DNA of 64,000 bases from positions 89,254-153,253 of the forward strand of contig JAGFNJ010000004.1 in NCBI GenBank assembly GCA_017592775.1, in the 5' to 3' direction. The first letter of the stretch is position 1. Each line of letters starts with the position of its first letter. Under the pieces are notes generated by a model. That model worked only from the letters and a program-made list of their open reading frames with translations, was not told the origin of the DNA and made no database searches. This DNA is from Candidatus Accumulibacter conexus. Its GTDB lineage: Bacteria > Pseudomonadota > Gammaproteobacteria > Burkholderiales > Rhodocyclaceae. This document shows, in pieces, positions 9,425 through 17,716 of the stretch. Both the position numbers and the translations under genes were made by a program.

Positions 9425-12259
9425 TCATCCCTGGCCCGGGCCCGGATCGCGCTGCCGACGCGCCAGGGTACGCAGGAGCGTGTCGAGGACATCATCGAGA
9501 TGTTGGCCGACATCCTCGGCGAGAAAGCGCAGCACGACATAGCCGTTCTCCTGCAGCAACGCATCCTTGCGGCGGTCGCGGCGGTAGGCTTCGCGGTCGG
9601 CCAGGTGTTGCGGGCCATCGATTTCCACCGCCACCCGCGCCTCAGCCGCGAGCAGATCGACCTCCATTGCGCCACGCCCGTCGAAAGGAATCGGCAATTC
9701 GACGTTGAGACGAAACTTCCCGGCGGTGTCGGGAAGCGTCTGCAAGCGCCGGTAGAGGAAGGCTTCGCTGGCACTGCGCGCTCGCTCGACACCGGTCGCC
9801 CCCGGCTTGAACATGCAAGCGGCGTCCACGAACAGCTCGCCGAGCGGCGCGTCCACCCCGTCGCGCAGCAGGCGCTGGACGCTGGCGGCATAATCGCGCT
9901 TCCATTCCCCCTCGACCGGAAGCGGGACCTCCGGCGGCCAGCCGGGCACCGCGCTGGCCGGCAGCAGAATGGTGTACCCGACCGCTTCGTAGCCCTTGCA
10001 GCGCCGGTCGAACATCCGCGCCAGCATCGGCACATTGAGGTCGGCGTAGTCGTAGATGCGAACCTCCCGCTTGCTGTCGTGCAGGCGATGCAGACGGCCG
10101 GCATACTGGGCAATCGTTCCGCGCCACGAAACCGGCAGCGTCAGGAACAGGGTGTCGAGACGGGCGTCGTCGAATCCCTCGCCGAGGTAGCCGCCGGTCG
10201 CCAGGACGACCCGTTCTTCGCTCTCCGGGATGGCCACCAGTCGCGCGCGCGTATCCTGCAATTGCTTCCTGCCCATGCCGCCGCGCAGGACCACCAGGTG
10301 GCGCACGATCGGCGACAGTCGCTCGGCCAGTTGTTCGAGATGACCGGTTCGTTCCGTCAACACGACCGGCGAACGTCCCTCGCGAACTGCCGCCACGACG
10401 TCATCGACGATCAGTCGATTGCGCCTGTCGTCGGCGATCAGCGCCTCGTAAAGATCATGGAACTGGACGCGCCGATCGGGGTCCACGGCGGCGGGCGGAC
10501 GGAATGCCGTCGGCCGCACCCAGACGTTGTGGGTGAACGGTCGCTCGGCTGCCTGTTCGCGCGCACGGACTCGATGGCGGACCGGTCCGCACTGCATGAA
10601 GACGATCGGGTGATGCCCGTCCTTGCGGGTCACGGTCGCCGACAGGCCGAGGACATACCTGGCCCTCGCTCGCCGGACCAACTGCTCGAAGCTCGATGCC
10701 GGCAGGTGATGGCACTCGTCCACGACCAGATGCCCGTATTCCCCGACACGGTCATCGACGACGCCCTTGCGGACGAGGCTCTGGATCAGCGCCACGTCGA
10801 GCGTGCCGTTTGGCCTGTTGCGGCCGCCGCCGATGCGGCCGATGGCCCTGGCGGGCAATCCCAGGAAGCTTGCCAGCCGTTCGACCCACTGCTCCAACAG
10901 TTGCTGGCGGTGCACGAGCACCAGCGTGCTGACGCCGCGCCTGGCGATCAGCCACGCCGCGACAACGGTCTTGCCGAAGGCGGTGGTCGCCGCGAGAACT
11001 CCCTGGTCGTGGCCGGCCAGGGCTTGGGCGGCGACTGCCTGCTGCGGCCGCAAGGCGCCCTGGAACGTGACGCCCAGCGGCACGCCGGGGTGGCGCTCGT
11101 CGCGCAGAATGCACTCGATCCCGAGGCTGCCGAGCAGATCCTGGATTTCGTCCAGGCAGCCGCGTGGCAGACCGATATGCAGCGGATGTTCCTCGGCGCA
11201 GCAGATCACCCGTGGTTTGCCGAAGGTCGGGAGGCGCATCGCCTGCGCCCGGTAGAACTCCGGATTCTGGAACGCCGCCAGCCGCAGCAGGCGATTGCGC
11301 AAGGCGGCTGGCAACCGCTCCCTGGCAAGGTAGATCTCGTTGCCGAGGATCAGCTCCAGTCGTTCGGGCAAAGGCCCGACGATCGGCGATTCGGCTCGGC
11401 GGCGCGAGGGCGGCGCGGTCCACGGTTCTGCGTCGCATTCCTGGTCTTCGTCGAGCACGGGAAAGCGAACACCGACGATGCGGCCGCTTTGCTCGGCGGC
11501 GCGGACGATGGACTCGGCTTGCGCACGGCCGATCCTTTGCAGGGTCGACAGAAACGCCCACTGGTCCGGCCAGGGAAGCAACCCTTCGTCAAGGAACACG
11601 CTGTCGTCACTCGCCCGCGGCCGTTTCTGCAGCGGCAACGCGATCAGGTTGCCGAAGCCGCCCTTGGGCAGGGTGTCCTGGTTCGGAAAGAAACGGTCGT
11701 ACGAATCCAGCCCGATCTCTGGTCGCCGTTCCATCGTCTCGGTCAGGATGTGCGCACCGAGTTTCCTCGCCAGGACCGCCGGCAGGGCCTCGCCGAAGAA
11801 CAACCACAGGTGGCCGCCGTTGCCCGAGCGCGATCGCTCGACCGCGGCCGGCAGCCCAAGTTGTCGACAGGTCTCGCGAACGGCGCCAATGTCGGCACGC
11901 CAGCCCTCCTTGTCGAAGTCGACGGCAAGAAAGAAGCAGGTCTCATCGAGAAGCATCGGGTAAACGCCGATGACGAACTCGCGACCACGGTCGTCGTGGC
12001 CGGAAAGATGCTGGCGAATGGTTTCGTCGGTCAGTGGCAGGAACCGCCGACTCGGGCAGTCCTGGCACCTGACCGCCCGTTTGTCGCACAGACCACGCGC
12101 CCACTCGTTGGCACAGGCGGGACTGTAACCAGTCTTGCCGGTGCGCAGACTTGCGAAACGGCGCGCATAGAGGTCGTCCCGCCCCCGGAAGAGCGACCGG
12201 AACAGGGCGATCTTGGTGTCTACGGTCGAGTGCTGCGAGACTCCGGCATCGGCGCTCAT
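9425..12259 (-). CDS. TOTE-type conflict protein: AEP primase + SF2 helicase + Vsr/DUF559-like nuclease
   Basis: This is a single chain of about 944 aa with three modules. Residues 15-250 look like the archaeo-eukaryotic primase domain of TOTE conflict systems: Cys cluster C49/C58/C65/C68, a D114-x-D116 metal motif in FLAVDFD and the GNGGHLW motif at 146-152. Residues 400-770 are a superfamily 2 helicase with Walker A ATTAFGKT (424-431), DECH (514-517), SAT (540-542) and QYAGRLHR (718-725). Residues 850-930 form a Vsr/DUF559-like nuclease with VDLL, VEIDGPQH and a lysine at 898. The frame is open back to 12652, but a promoter at 12301-12330 supports the ATG at 12259. It is expected to act in defence against foreign nucleic acid; that role is inferred. 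Confidence 0.85.
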   Translation of the reverse strand: MSADAGVSQHSTVDTKIALFRSLFRGRDDLYARRFASLRTGKTGYSPACANEWARGLCDKRAVRCQDCPSRRFLPLTDETIRQHLSGHDDRGREFVIGVYPMLLDETCFFLAVDFDKEGWRADIGAVRETCRQLGLPAAVERSRSGNGGHLWLFFGEALPAVLARKLGAHILTETMERRPEIGLDSYDRFFPNQDTLPKGGFGNLIALPLQKRPRASDDSVFLDEGLLPWPDQWAFLSTLQRIGRAQAESIVRAAEQSGRIVGVRFPVLDEDQECDAEPWTAPPSRRRAESPIVGPLPERLELILGNEIYLARERLPAALRNRLLRLAAFQNPEFYRAQAMRLPTFGKPRVICCAEEHPLHIGLPRGCLDEIQDLLGSLGIECILRDERHPGVPLGVTFQGALRPQQAVAAQALAGHDQGVLAATTAFGKTVVAAWLIARRGVSTLVLVHRQQLLEQWVERLASFLGLPARAIGRIGGGRNRPNGTLDVALIQSLVRKGVVDDRVGEYGHLVVDECHHLPASSFEQLVRRARARYVLGLSATVTRKDGHHPIVFMQCGPVRHRVRAREQAAERPFTHNVWVRPTAFRPPAAVDPDRRVQFHDLYEALIADDRRNRLIVDDVVAAVREGRSPVVLTERTGHLEQLAERLSPIVRHLVVLRGGMGRKQLQDTRARLVAIPESEERVVLATGGYLGEGFDDARLDTLFLTLPVSWRGTIAQYAGRLHRLHDSKREVRIYDYADLNVPMLARMFDRRCKGYEAVGYTILLPASAVPGWPPEVPLPVEGEWKRDYAASVQRLLRDGVDAPLGELFVDAACMFKPGATGVERARSASEAFLYRRLQTLPDTAGKFRLNVELPIPFDGRGAMEVDLLAAEARVAVEIDGPQHLADREAYRRDRRKDALLQENGYVVLRFLAEDVGQHLDDVLDTLLRTLARRQRDPGPGQG

Positions 12260-12300
12260 TGGATGGAACGGACAGCCTTGGACATTGGACAACCCTGACG

Positions 12301-12330
12301 AGTATAGGTGGCCGGCTCGCTGGTGGTCAA
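12301..12330 (-). promoter_or_regulatory. Sigma70 promoter of the primase-helicase-nuclease gene
   Basis: On the reverse strand, TTGACC (12325-12330) and TATACT (12301-12306) are separated by 18 bases. The predicted transcript begins near 12294, giving a 35-base leader before the ATG at 12259. This is one of the best promoter matches in the window and helps decide the start codon. Confidence 0.65.
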
Positions 12331-12630
12331 TCCGGAGTGTCGTTTGGTGTCGGGAAAGGATCGATGGGACCTCGGAACCTCGCCCAGCAGGGTCCTTCGT
12401 AGCGTTGCACCACCGAAGCATGGGCAATCCACCGGCGACTGACGACCGCACGACCCCTGATGGATGCGTCAGTGGCGATCCGGCCTGGATCCGGTTGCTT
12501 GCGGCAGACGCGCCCGCCCACCGCCATTTCACCGTAAGATAGCTCGGGGATGGCGATTCGTGACCGGGCGGCCCCGCCCGCCGCCGGCGAATCGTCGAAC
12601 GACCATCATTCGCATCCGGGGTAGAACAGC
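12331..12630. other. Intergenic region between the divergent conflict protein and ClpX-like genes
   Basis: Apart from the reverse-strand promoter just to its left, this 300-base stretch holds no gene I can support. A 40-codon forward frame at 12420-12542 has no recognisable features. No good promoter for the ClpX-like gene is visible. GC-rich inverted segments near 12565-12592 could form weak hairpins. Confidence 0.5.
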
Positions 12631-13632
12631 TTGCTCGCCAGAGAAACGACACCCAGTGCCATCGTCAGGTATCTCGATGAGTACGTCATCGGCCAGGATG
12701 AGGCCAAGAAGGTCCTCGCCGTCGCGGTCTATTCGCACTACCGCAAGATCGCCACGCTGCGCAATGACCAGGGGGCGATCGCCAAGAGCAACGTGCTCCT
12801 CGTCGGACCCTCGGGGACCGGCAAGACGCTGCTCTGCGACACGCTGTCGCGCATGCTGAAGGTACCTTTCGTCACCGCCGACGCAACCTCGCTGGCGCAG
12901 ACCAAGTACGCCAACGAAGAGATCGAGGCGGCACTGCAGCGTCTGCTCGACAAGGCCGATGGCAACATCGAGGACGCCCAGCAGGGGATCATCTTCATCG
13001 ACGAGATCGACAAGCTGCGGAGCTCGAACGCGGCCGCCGGGAGCAGTTCGGGCGAGAGCGTGCAGCATGCGCTGTTGAAGATCATGGAGGGCTCGCCGGT
13101 CAAGCTGAAGGACAACCGCTACATCGACACCGCCAACATCCTGTTCATCTGCGGCGGCGCTTTCGTCGGTCTCGAGAACATCATGACGAGAACGCACGGC
13201 TTCGGCTTCATCGCCACCTCGGCCGACGACAACCAGAACATCCTCGACCGGCTCAACAAGCGCGTCAAGCCGACCGACCTCTTCGAGTTCGGGCTGATCC
13301 CCGAGTTCACCGGCCGGCTGCCGGTGATCGCCCGGCTGCACGAGCTGAGCAAGCCGATGCTGGTGCGCATCATGAGCACGGCGAAGAACTCGATCTACCG
13401 CCAGTACATCGCGATCTTCCGCGACGAAGGGGTCGAACTGAGCATCGGCCCGCGCGTCTTCGAGCAGATCGCCGAACTCGCGCTCGAGTACAAGACTGGC
13501 GCGCGCAGCCTGCGTGGCATCTTCGAGGAACTGATCACGCCGATCCTCTACCTGATACCGGACAACCCGGAGATCTGCAAGGTTGAAATCTCCTCATTGT
13601 TTGAAGACGCCCGCTATTTCCGGCGCAAGTGA
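12631..13632 (+). CDS. ClpX-like AAA+ ATPase lacking the N-terminal zinc-binding domain
   Basis: The 333-aa protein matches the ClpX AAA+ core: Walker A GPSGTGKT (59-66), Walker B IIFIDEID (120-127), the arginine-finger segment PEFTGRLP (224-231) and sensor-2 GARSLRG (290-296). It starts directly at the AAA domain, so the zinc-binding adaptor domain of ClpX is absent. The pore-loop GYVG is KYAN (92-95), the RKH loop that reads ssrA tags is missing between 153 and 166, and the ClpP-contacting IGF loop reads FGF. The start is TTG, as no in-frame ATG precedes the AAA core. It is probably a specialised unfoldase, not the housekeeping ClpX. Confidence 0.82.
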   Translation: MLARETTPSAIVRYLDEYVIGQDEAKKVLAVAVYSHYRKIATLRNDQGAIAKSNVLLVGPSGTGKTLLCDTLSRMLKVPFVTADATSLAQTKYANEEIEAALQRLLDKADGNIEDAQQGIIFIDEIDKLRSSNAAAGSSSGESVQHALLKIMEGSPVKLKDNRYIDTANILFICGGAFVGLENIMTRTHGFGFIATSADDNQNILDRLNKRVKPTDLFEFGLIPEFTGRLPVIARLHELSKPMLVRIMSTAKNSIYRQYIAIFRDEGVELSIGPRVFEQIAELALEYKTGARSLRGIFEELITPILYLIPDNPEICKVEISSLFEDARYFRRK

Positions 13633-14485
13633 CGACCGCCCGGTCGCTGTCGGCGCCAGGCGCTGGCCGGGCGCGCGCGCTGCCGCCGCCGCGGCGCTGC
13701 GCGTCGCCGCCCTCTGCATCGTTTCCTATCTGCTCGCCTGCACGGGAATCGCCATGTTCCAGAACCATCTGCTCTACTTCCCGCAGCGCGCCAGCGTTGG
13801 CGAAATGACCGCCGACGGGCTCGCCCCCTGGCCGAGCGCCGATGACTTCCGCGGCCTGCTTGCCGAGCCGTCCACTCCGGCGCGCGCGACGGCGATCGTC
13901 TTCCATGGCAATGCCGGGCATGCCGGCCACCGCCAGTTCTACAGTGACGCCCTGGTGCCGCTCGGCCTGCGCGTCATCCTCGCCGAGTATCCGGCCTACG
14001 GGCCGCGCACCGGCGATCTCGGTGAGGCGAGCCTGGTGGCCGACGCCGAACGGACGATCGCGCTCGCGCACGACCGTTACGGCGGACCGCTGCTGATCAT
14101 TGGCGAATCGCTCGGGGCCGGCGTGGCAGCGGCAGCCAGTCCGCGCCAGCGTGAAGCGGTCAGCGGCCTGCTGCTGATCACGCCATGGGACAGGCTGGAA
14201 AACGTCGCCAGCCACCACTACCCGCTGCTGCCGGTCAGGCTGCTGCTGCGCGACCGCTACGACAGCAGCCACCATCTCGCCGGCCTGCAGCGGCCCGTTC
14301 TGGTCGCCATCGCCGCCGACGACCGGATCGTCCCCGCCCGCTTCGGACGGGCGCTGTACGATGGGCTGCCGCAACCCAAGCGCCTGGCGCTGATCGATGG
14401 CGCCGACCACAACGACTGGTTCTATCGGCTCGACGCGAACTGGTGGCGCCAGGCGATCGCCTTTCTCCTCACTGCGGCCGATTGA
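13583..14485 (+). CDS. Membrane-anchored alpha/beta hydrolase
   Basis: This protein of about 300 aa has one N-terminal membrane segment (about residues 36-58, ending CTGIAMF) and an alpha/beta hydrolase domain facing the periplasm. The nucleophile elbow is GESLGAG at about 173-179, the acidic residue is probably in AADDRIVP, and the catalytic histidine is in GADHNDWF near the C-terminus. FHGNAGHAGHR forms the oxyanion region. The family resembles BEM46/YfhR-type hydrolases of unknown substrate. The start is uncertain: TTG 13583 would overlap the ClpX-like gene by 50 bases, and no ATG lies before the anchor. The overlap suggests cotranscription. Confidence 0.78.
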   Translation: MKSPHCLKTPAISGASDDRPVAVGARRWPGARAAAAAALRVAALCIVSYLLACTGIAMFQNHLLYFPQRASVGEMTADGLAPWPSADDFRGLLAEPSTPARATAIVFHGNAGHAGHRQFYSDALVPLGLRVILAEYPAYGPRTGDLGEASLVADAERTIALAHDRYGGPLLIIGESLGAGVAAAASPRQREAVSGLLLITPWDRLENVASHHYPLLPVRLLLRDRYDSSHHLAGLQRPVLVAIAADDRIVPARFGRALYDGLPQPKRLALIDGADHNDWFYRLDANWWRQAIAFLLTAAD

Positions 14486-14564
14486 TCCCGGCGCCGGCGT
14501 CGTGCCGCAGTCGCGAGCGGTCCACGCCGCCGCGGCGTCGCCCCGCGGGCGAAACAACGACCGC

Positions 14565-16007
14565 TCAGCGCCGCTTCCTGGCCGCCATCATCTCTTCGTG
14601 CAGCGTCCTCCTCGCCGGCCGCAGCGGCGTTCGGCTCTGCGTCCATCCCGATTGACGCGGCGGCGTCAGCAGCCGCATCCGGGTCGCCAGCCAGCCGAAG
14701 GCACGGTAGAGCAGCGGCCTGGTGTACAGCGCTGCCCAACCTGCCCAGATGGCGTCCATGACGAGACTGCGCGCCGCCCCCTGGCCGAGCAGCGGCTGCT
14801 GCCCGACGCGCGCGTCGTGCTGCGCTTCGCCGCGCAACCGGACCAGCAGGTCGGGAATCGGGATACGCACCGGGCAGACCTCGCCACAGGCGCCACAGAG
14901 GCTGGAAGCGGTCGGCAGGACGTGCGTCGCAGCCAGGCCGAGCAGGTGCGGCGAGATGATCTCGCCGATCGGGCCCGGATAGGTCGCGCCATAGGCATGG
15001 CCTCCGATGCGCGTGTAGACCGGACAATGGTTCATGCAGGCGCCGCAGCGGATGCACTGCAGGGTGGCGCGCAATTGCTCGTCCGCGTAGGCCTGGGTGC
15101 GACCGTTGTCGACCAGCACCAGGTGGACTTCGCGCGGGCCATCCTTCTCGCCCGGCTTGCGCGGCCCGCTGATCAGGTTGAAGTAGGTGGTGATCGCCTG
15201 TCCGGTCGCCGAGCGGGTCAGAAGCGCGAACAGCGGTGGCACGTGCTCGAGCTTCTCGACGACCTTCTCGATGCCGGTGATGGCGATGTGCACGTCCGGC
15301 ACCGTCGTGCACATGCGACCGTTGCCCTCGTTCTCGACCAGGCACAGCGTGCCGGTCTCGGCGACCGCGAAGTTGACCCCCGAGAGACCGATCTCGGCCG
15401 CCATGAACTTCTCGCGCAGAACCGCCCGGCCAATGCCGATCAACTCGTCGACCGACTCCGTGTAGCTGGCACCCGGCACCTTGTCGGCGAACAGGCGGGC
15501 GATCTGCTCCTTCGTCTTGTGGATCGCTGGCATGATGATGTGCGACGGCTTCTCGCCATCGAGCTGGACGATGTATTCGCCCATGTCGCTTTCGAGCGCC
15601 TCCATGCCGGCATCGGCCATGGCATGATTGAGTTCGATCTCCTCGCTGACCATCGACTTGCCCTTGACCATCAGTTTCGTCGCATGCCGGCGGGCGATGT
15701 CGATGATGATCCCGTTTGCCTCGGCGGGGGTTTCGGCCCAGTGCACGCGGATGCCGTTCTCGGTTAGCCGGCGCTCAAGCAACTCGAGCAGCTCCGGCAA
15801 GCGCGCCAGACTGTACTTGCGGATGTGCTCGGCGAGCGCGCGCTGACGCTCGAAGGCCGCCAGATCGGGAAACTGCGCCGCCCGCTTGCCGATCAGGAAA
15901 TCCATCGCGCCACGAAAACTGCGGCGCAGATGCTCGTCGGCAACCGCCGCCGCAGCACGCTCGCGGAACTCGCTGGCGGGAACGAAGTTGAGTGGCTGTG
16001 CATTCAT
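14565..16007 (-). CDS. lutB: Lactate utilization iron-sulfur protein LutB
   Basis: LutB is the iron-sulfur subunit of the LutABC complex that oxidises L-lactate to pyruvate. The 480-aa protein has an N-terminal LUD domain and a C-terminal ferredoxin-like part with two [4Fe-4S] motifs, CIRCGACMNHCP and CGACGEVCP. The open frame runs further upstream through lutC, but the ATG at 16007 has a strong GAGGAGGAACT ribosome binding site and overlaps the lutC stop (ATGA at 16004-16007). It is the last gene of lutA-lutC-lutB. The gene order A-C-B differs from the Bacillus order A-B-C. Confidence 0.94.
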   Translation of the reverse strand: MNAQPLNFVPASEFRERAAAAVADEHLRRSFRGAMDFLIGKRAAQFPDLAAFERQRALAEHIRKYSLARLPELLELLERRLTENGIRVHWAETPAEANGIIIDIARRHATKLMVKGKSMVSEEIELNHAMADAGMEALESDMGEYIVQLDGEKPSHIIMPAIHKTKEQIARLFADKVPGASYTESVDELIGIGRAVLREKFMAAEIGLSGVNFAVAETGTLCLVENEGNGRMCTTVPDVHIAITGIEKVVEKLEHVPPLFALLTRSATGQAITTYFNLISGPRKPGEKDGPREVHLVLVDNGRTQAYADEQLRATLQCIRCGACMNHCPVYTRIGGHAYGATYPGPIGEIISPHLLGLAATHVLPTASSLCGACGEVCPVRIPIPDLLVRLRGEAQHDARVGQQPLLGQGAARSLVMDAIWAGWAALYTRPLLYRAFGWLATRMRLLTPPRQSGWTQSRTPLRPARRTLHEEMMAARKRR

Positions 16008-16672
16008 GGCAGTTCCTCCTCGTCGAGCAGCAGGACGATCAGCTCCTTCGGTCCATGCGCACCGTAAGCCAGCGTCACCTGGATGTCGGCGGTCTTCGAC
16101 GGCCCCGAGACGAGCAGCGCATTGGTCGGCAGGTTGCCGCTCCACTCCTGCGCGCTGATCGCCGCCAGCAGGTTGGCATGGATCTGGTCGGCGTCGAGGA
16201 GCGCGAAATGGATCGGCGGCACCAGCGACATCAGGCGTGGCTCGCTGGCGTCCGGCCAGATGATCAGCGTGCCGGTCTCGGCGATGCCGCCGCGGGTCGA
16301 GGTCAGGCTGGCGTCGACGTCGCGGAAGAGTTCGGCCTTCCACTCCTCGACCGGCCGGTCGTAGGCGCGCAGGCCAGCGATGCCGCTGCCGGCGAGCAGC
16401 GCGGCGTGCCGATCGCCATGCAGCAGCGAGCGCACCCCCTTCGCCAGGCACAGCGCACGCAGCTTGGCCGGCCAGTTGCTGCGGCTGGCCCGGACGACCT
16501 CGCCGTGCCAGAAAGCCATCTTTTCGCAGAACAGCCGGATCCGCTCGCCGCGATCGCCGGCTCCTGCCGCAGCGGTGAGAGCCGCCTGCTGGCCCCAGAC
16601 GTCGGGCGGCAACGGTAGCGGTCCCTGTGGCGCCTGCCGCAATCGCTGCAGGATGTTGTCACGCGCGCTCAC
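16004..16672 (-). CDS. lutC: Lactate utilization protein LutC (LUD domain)
   Basis: This 222-aa LUD-domain protein is the third subunit of the LutABC lactate dehydrogenase. Family marks are GGIAETGTLIIWPD and the C-terminal GPSKTADIQVTLAYGAHGPKEL stretch, which ends just before an acidic tail. The GTG start at 16672 overlaps the lutA stop (GTGA), and an internal ATGA couples it to lutB, so the three proteins are translated as a chain. Upstream codons in the same frame lie inside lutA and are not used. LutC is cytoplasmic and has no cofactor motif of its own. Confidence 0.92.
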   Translation of the reverse strand: MSARDNILQRLRQAPQGPLPLPPDVWGQQAALTAAAGAGDRGERIRLFCEKMAFWHGEVVRASRSNWPAKLRALCLAKGVRSLLHGDRHAALLAGSGIAGLRAYDRPVEEWKAELFRDVDASLTSTRGGIAETGTLIIWPDASEPRLMSLVPPIHFALLDADQIHANLLAAISAQEWSGNLPTNALLVSGPSKTADIQVTLAYGAHGPKELIVLLLDEEELP

Positions 16673-17454
16673 CGCGCTTCTCCGGCATCCGCGCCGCAGC
16701 GCTGCCAGAGAAAGCTGGCCAGGTGCTGCCCCTGCAGGCTGCCTCCCCGCTTCTGCAGCGTATGGTTGAGATTGAGCATGCAGCCACAGTCGGCGGAAAT
16801 GAAGGTCGTCGCTCCCGTCTCCTGCAGCGCATCGACCTTGTCGCCAGCCATTGCCCCCGAGATCGCCGGATGCTTGAGCGAAAAGGTGCCACCGAAGCCG
16901 CAGCATTCCGCTTCGTGGGCATGCACCACGACATCGACCGCCGGCAACTGGTCGAGCAGCGCGCGCGCGTGCAGGTGGGTGCCCATCTCGCGGCGAGCGG
17001 CGCACGATGTATGCAGGGCGACGCGCTCGCGCGGCCCGTGGTCGCTGAGGCGGACCCGCGCCACCTCGAGCAGGAACTCCGACAGCTCGAACACGCGATC
17101 GGCGAGTGCCTGCGCCTCGGCCTGCAGGAGCGCGTCATCGGCGAACATCTTCGGATAGTGGTGGCGCATCGTGCCGGCGCAGGAACCCGAAGGGACGATC
17201 ACCGGCCACGGCTCGGGAAACAGCCGCAACTGGGCGAGTGCCACCGCGCGCGCCTGGTCGGGGAAGCCGCTGCTGTGCGCCGGTTGCCCGCAGCAGGTCT
17301 GGTCGGCGGGAAAAAGCACCTCGATCCCTTCCCGCTCGAGCAAGCGGACGGCGTCGAGGCCAGCCTGCGGACAGAACAGATCGATCAGACAGGTTCCGAA
17401 AAGGTACACCCTGGCCGGCTTCTCGGGATACCGGCGGCGCTCAGTCCCATCCAT
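16669..17454 (-). CDS. lutA: Lactate utilization protein LutA (CCG domain)
   Basis: LutA is a 261-aa protein with two cysteine-rich CCG domains, as in heterodisulfide reductase subunit B and GlcF. The repeats end at QTCCGQPAHSSGF and ECCGFGGTFSLKH, and these cysteines hold an iron-sulfur cluster. It functions with LutB and LutC in electron transfer from L-lactate. It is the promoter-proximal gene of the operon; a reverse-strand promoter and a perfect 17-bp operator lie just upstream at 17484-17534. The divergent regulator gene begins at 17717. Confidence 0.93.
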   Translation of the reverse strand: MDGTERRRYPEKPARVYLFGTCLIDLFCPQAGLDAVRLLEREGIEVLFPADQTCCGQPAHSSGFPDQARAVALAQLRLFPEPWPVIVPSGSCAGTMRHHYPKMFADDALLQAEAQALADRVFELSEFLLEVARVRLSDHGPRERVALHTSCAARREMGTHLHARALLDQLPAVDVVVHAHEAECCGFGGTFSLKHPAISGAMAGDKVDALQETGATTFISADCGCMLNLNHTLQKRGGSLQGQHLASFLWQRCGADAGEAR

Positions 17455-17483
17455 GGCACGCTCCTGCGCAAAGTTTGAACCGC

Positions 17484-17500
17484 AAGTGGTAAGACCACTT
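17484..17500. promoter_or_regulatory. Operator 1 for the FadR/LldR-type regulator (lut promoter)
   Basis: AAGTGGT-AAG-ACCACTT is a perfect inverted repeat with 7-base arms and the TGGTnnnACCA core typical of GntR/FadR-subfamily sites, including LldR. It overlaps the predicted start of lutACB transcription, so bound repressor would block RNA polymerase. Confidence 0.75.
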
Positions 17501-17505
17501 TCGTT

Positions 17506-17534
17506 AACTTACGGTTGCTCCGACACTTTGTCAA
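17506..17534 (-). promoter_or_regulatory. Probable promoter of lutACB
   Basis: On the reverse strand, a perfect TTGACA (17529-17534) stands 17 bases before TAAGTT (17506-17511). Transcription would begin near 17499, within operator 1. The weak -10 and perfect -35 are compatible with a regulated promoter. Confidence 0.6.
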
Positions 17535-17657
17535 TCCTTGCCGATCCTTGCCGTGTGCGGGCAAGTCGCCTTGAATCCAAGCCAAGGGGCCGCCGCTGCG
17601 GAGGCCGCCGCAGTCCCGAGCGCAGGCGTTGCCGGTCACGATCCCGCGATGGGAAAC

Positions 17658-17668
17658 TGGTCAGACCA
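17658..17668. promoter_or_regulatory. Operator 2 for the FadR/LldR-type regulator
   Basis: TGGTCAGACCA repeats the core of operator 1, with centres 171 bases apart, and lies 49 bases before the regulator start. Two such sites in one regulatory region recall the O1/O2 arrangement described for Escherichia coli lldPRD, where repressor looping is proposed. It could also mediate autoregulation. Confidence 0.65.
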
Positions 17669-17716
17669 CCGTATTCCTGCGACAATCCGCCCCGGACGAT
17701 CCGAGGACGCCAACGA

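Noticed and set aside
9344-12298. Open 984-aa forward frame antisense to the primase-helicase-nuclease gene
   Set aside because: It is a shadow frame in GC-rich DNA. It has no motifs, and the reverse-strand protein has full catalytic motifs and a promoter.
12420-12542. 40-codon forward frame in the intergenic region
   Set aside because: No ribosome binding site, no family pattern, and no conservation information; likely chance.
12260-12652. N-terminal extension of the primase-helicase-nuclease protein
   Set aside because: The frame is open, but the promoter at 12301-12330 would lie inside it, and the added residues are Arg/Ser-rich noise. The start at 12259 fits better.
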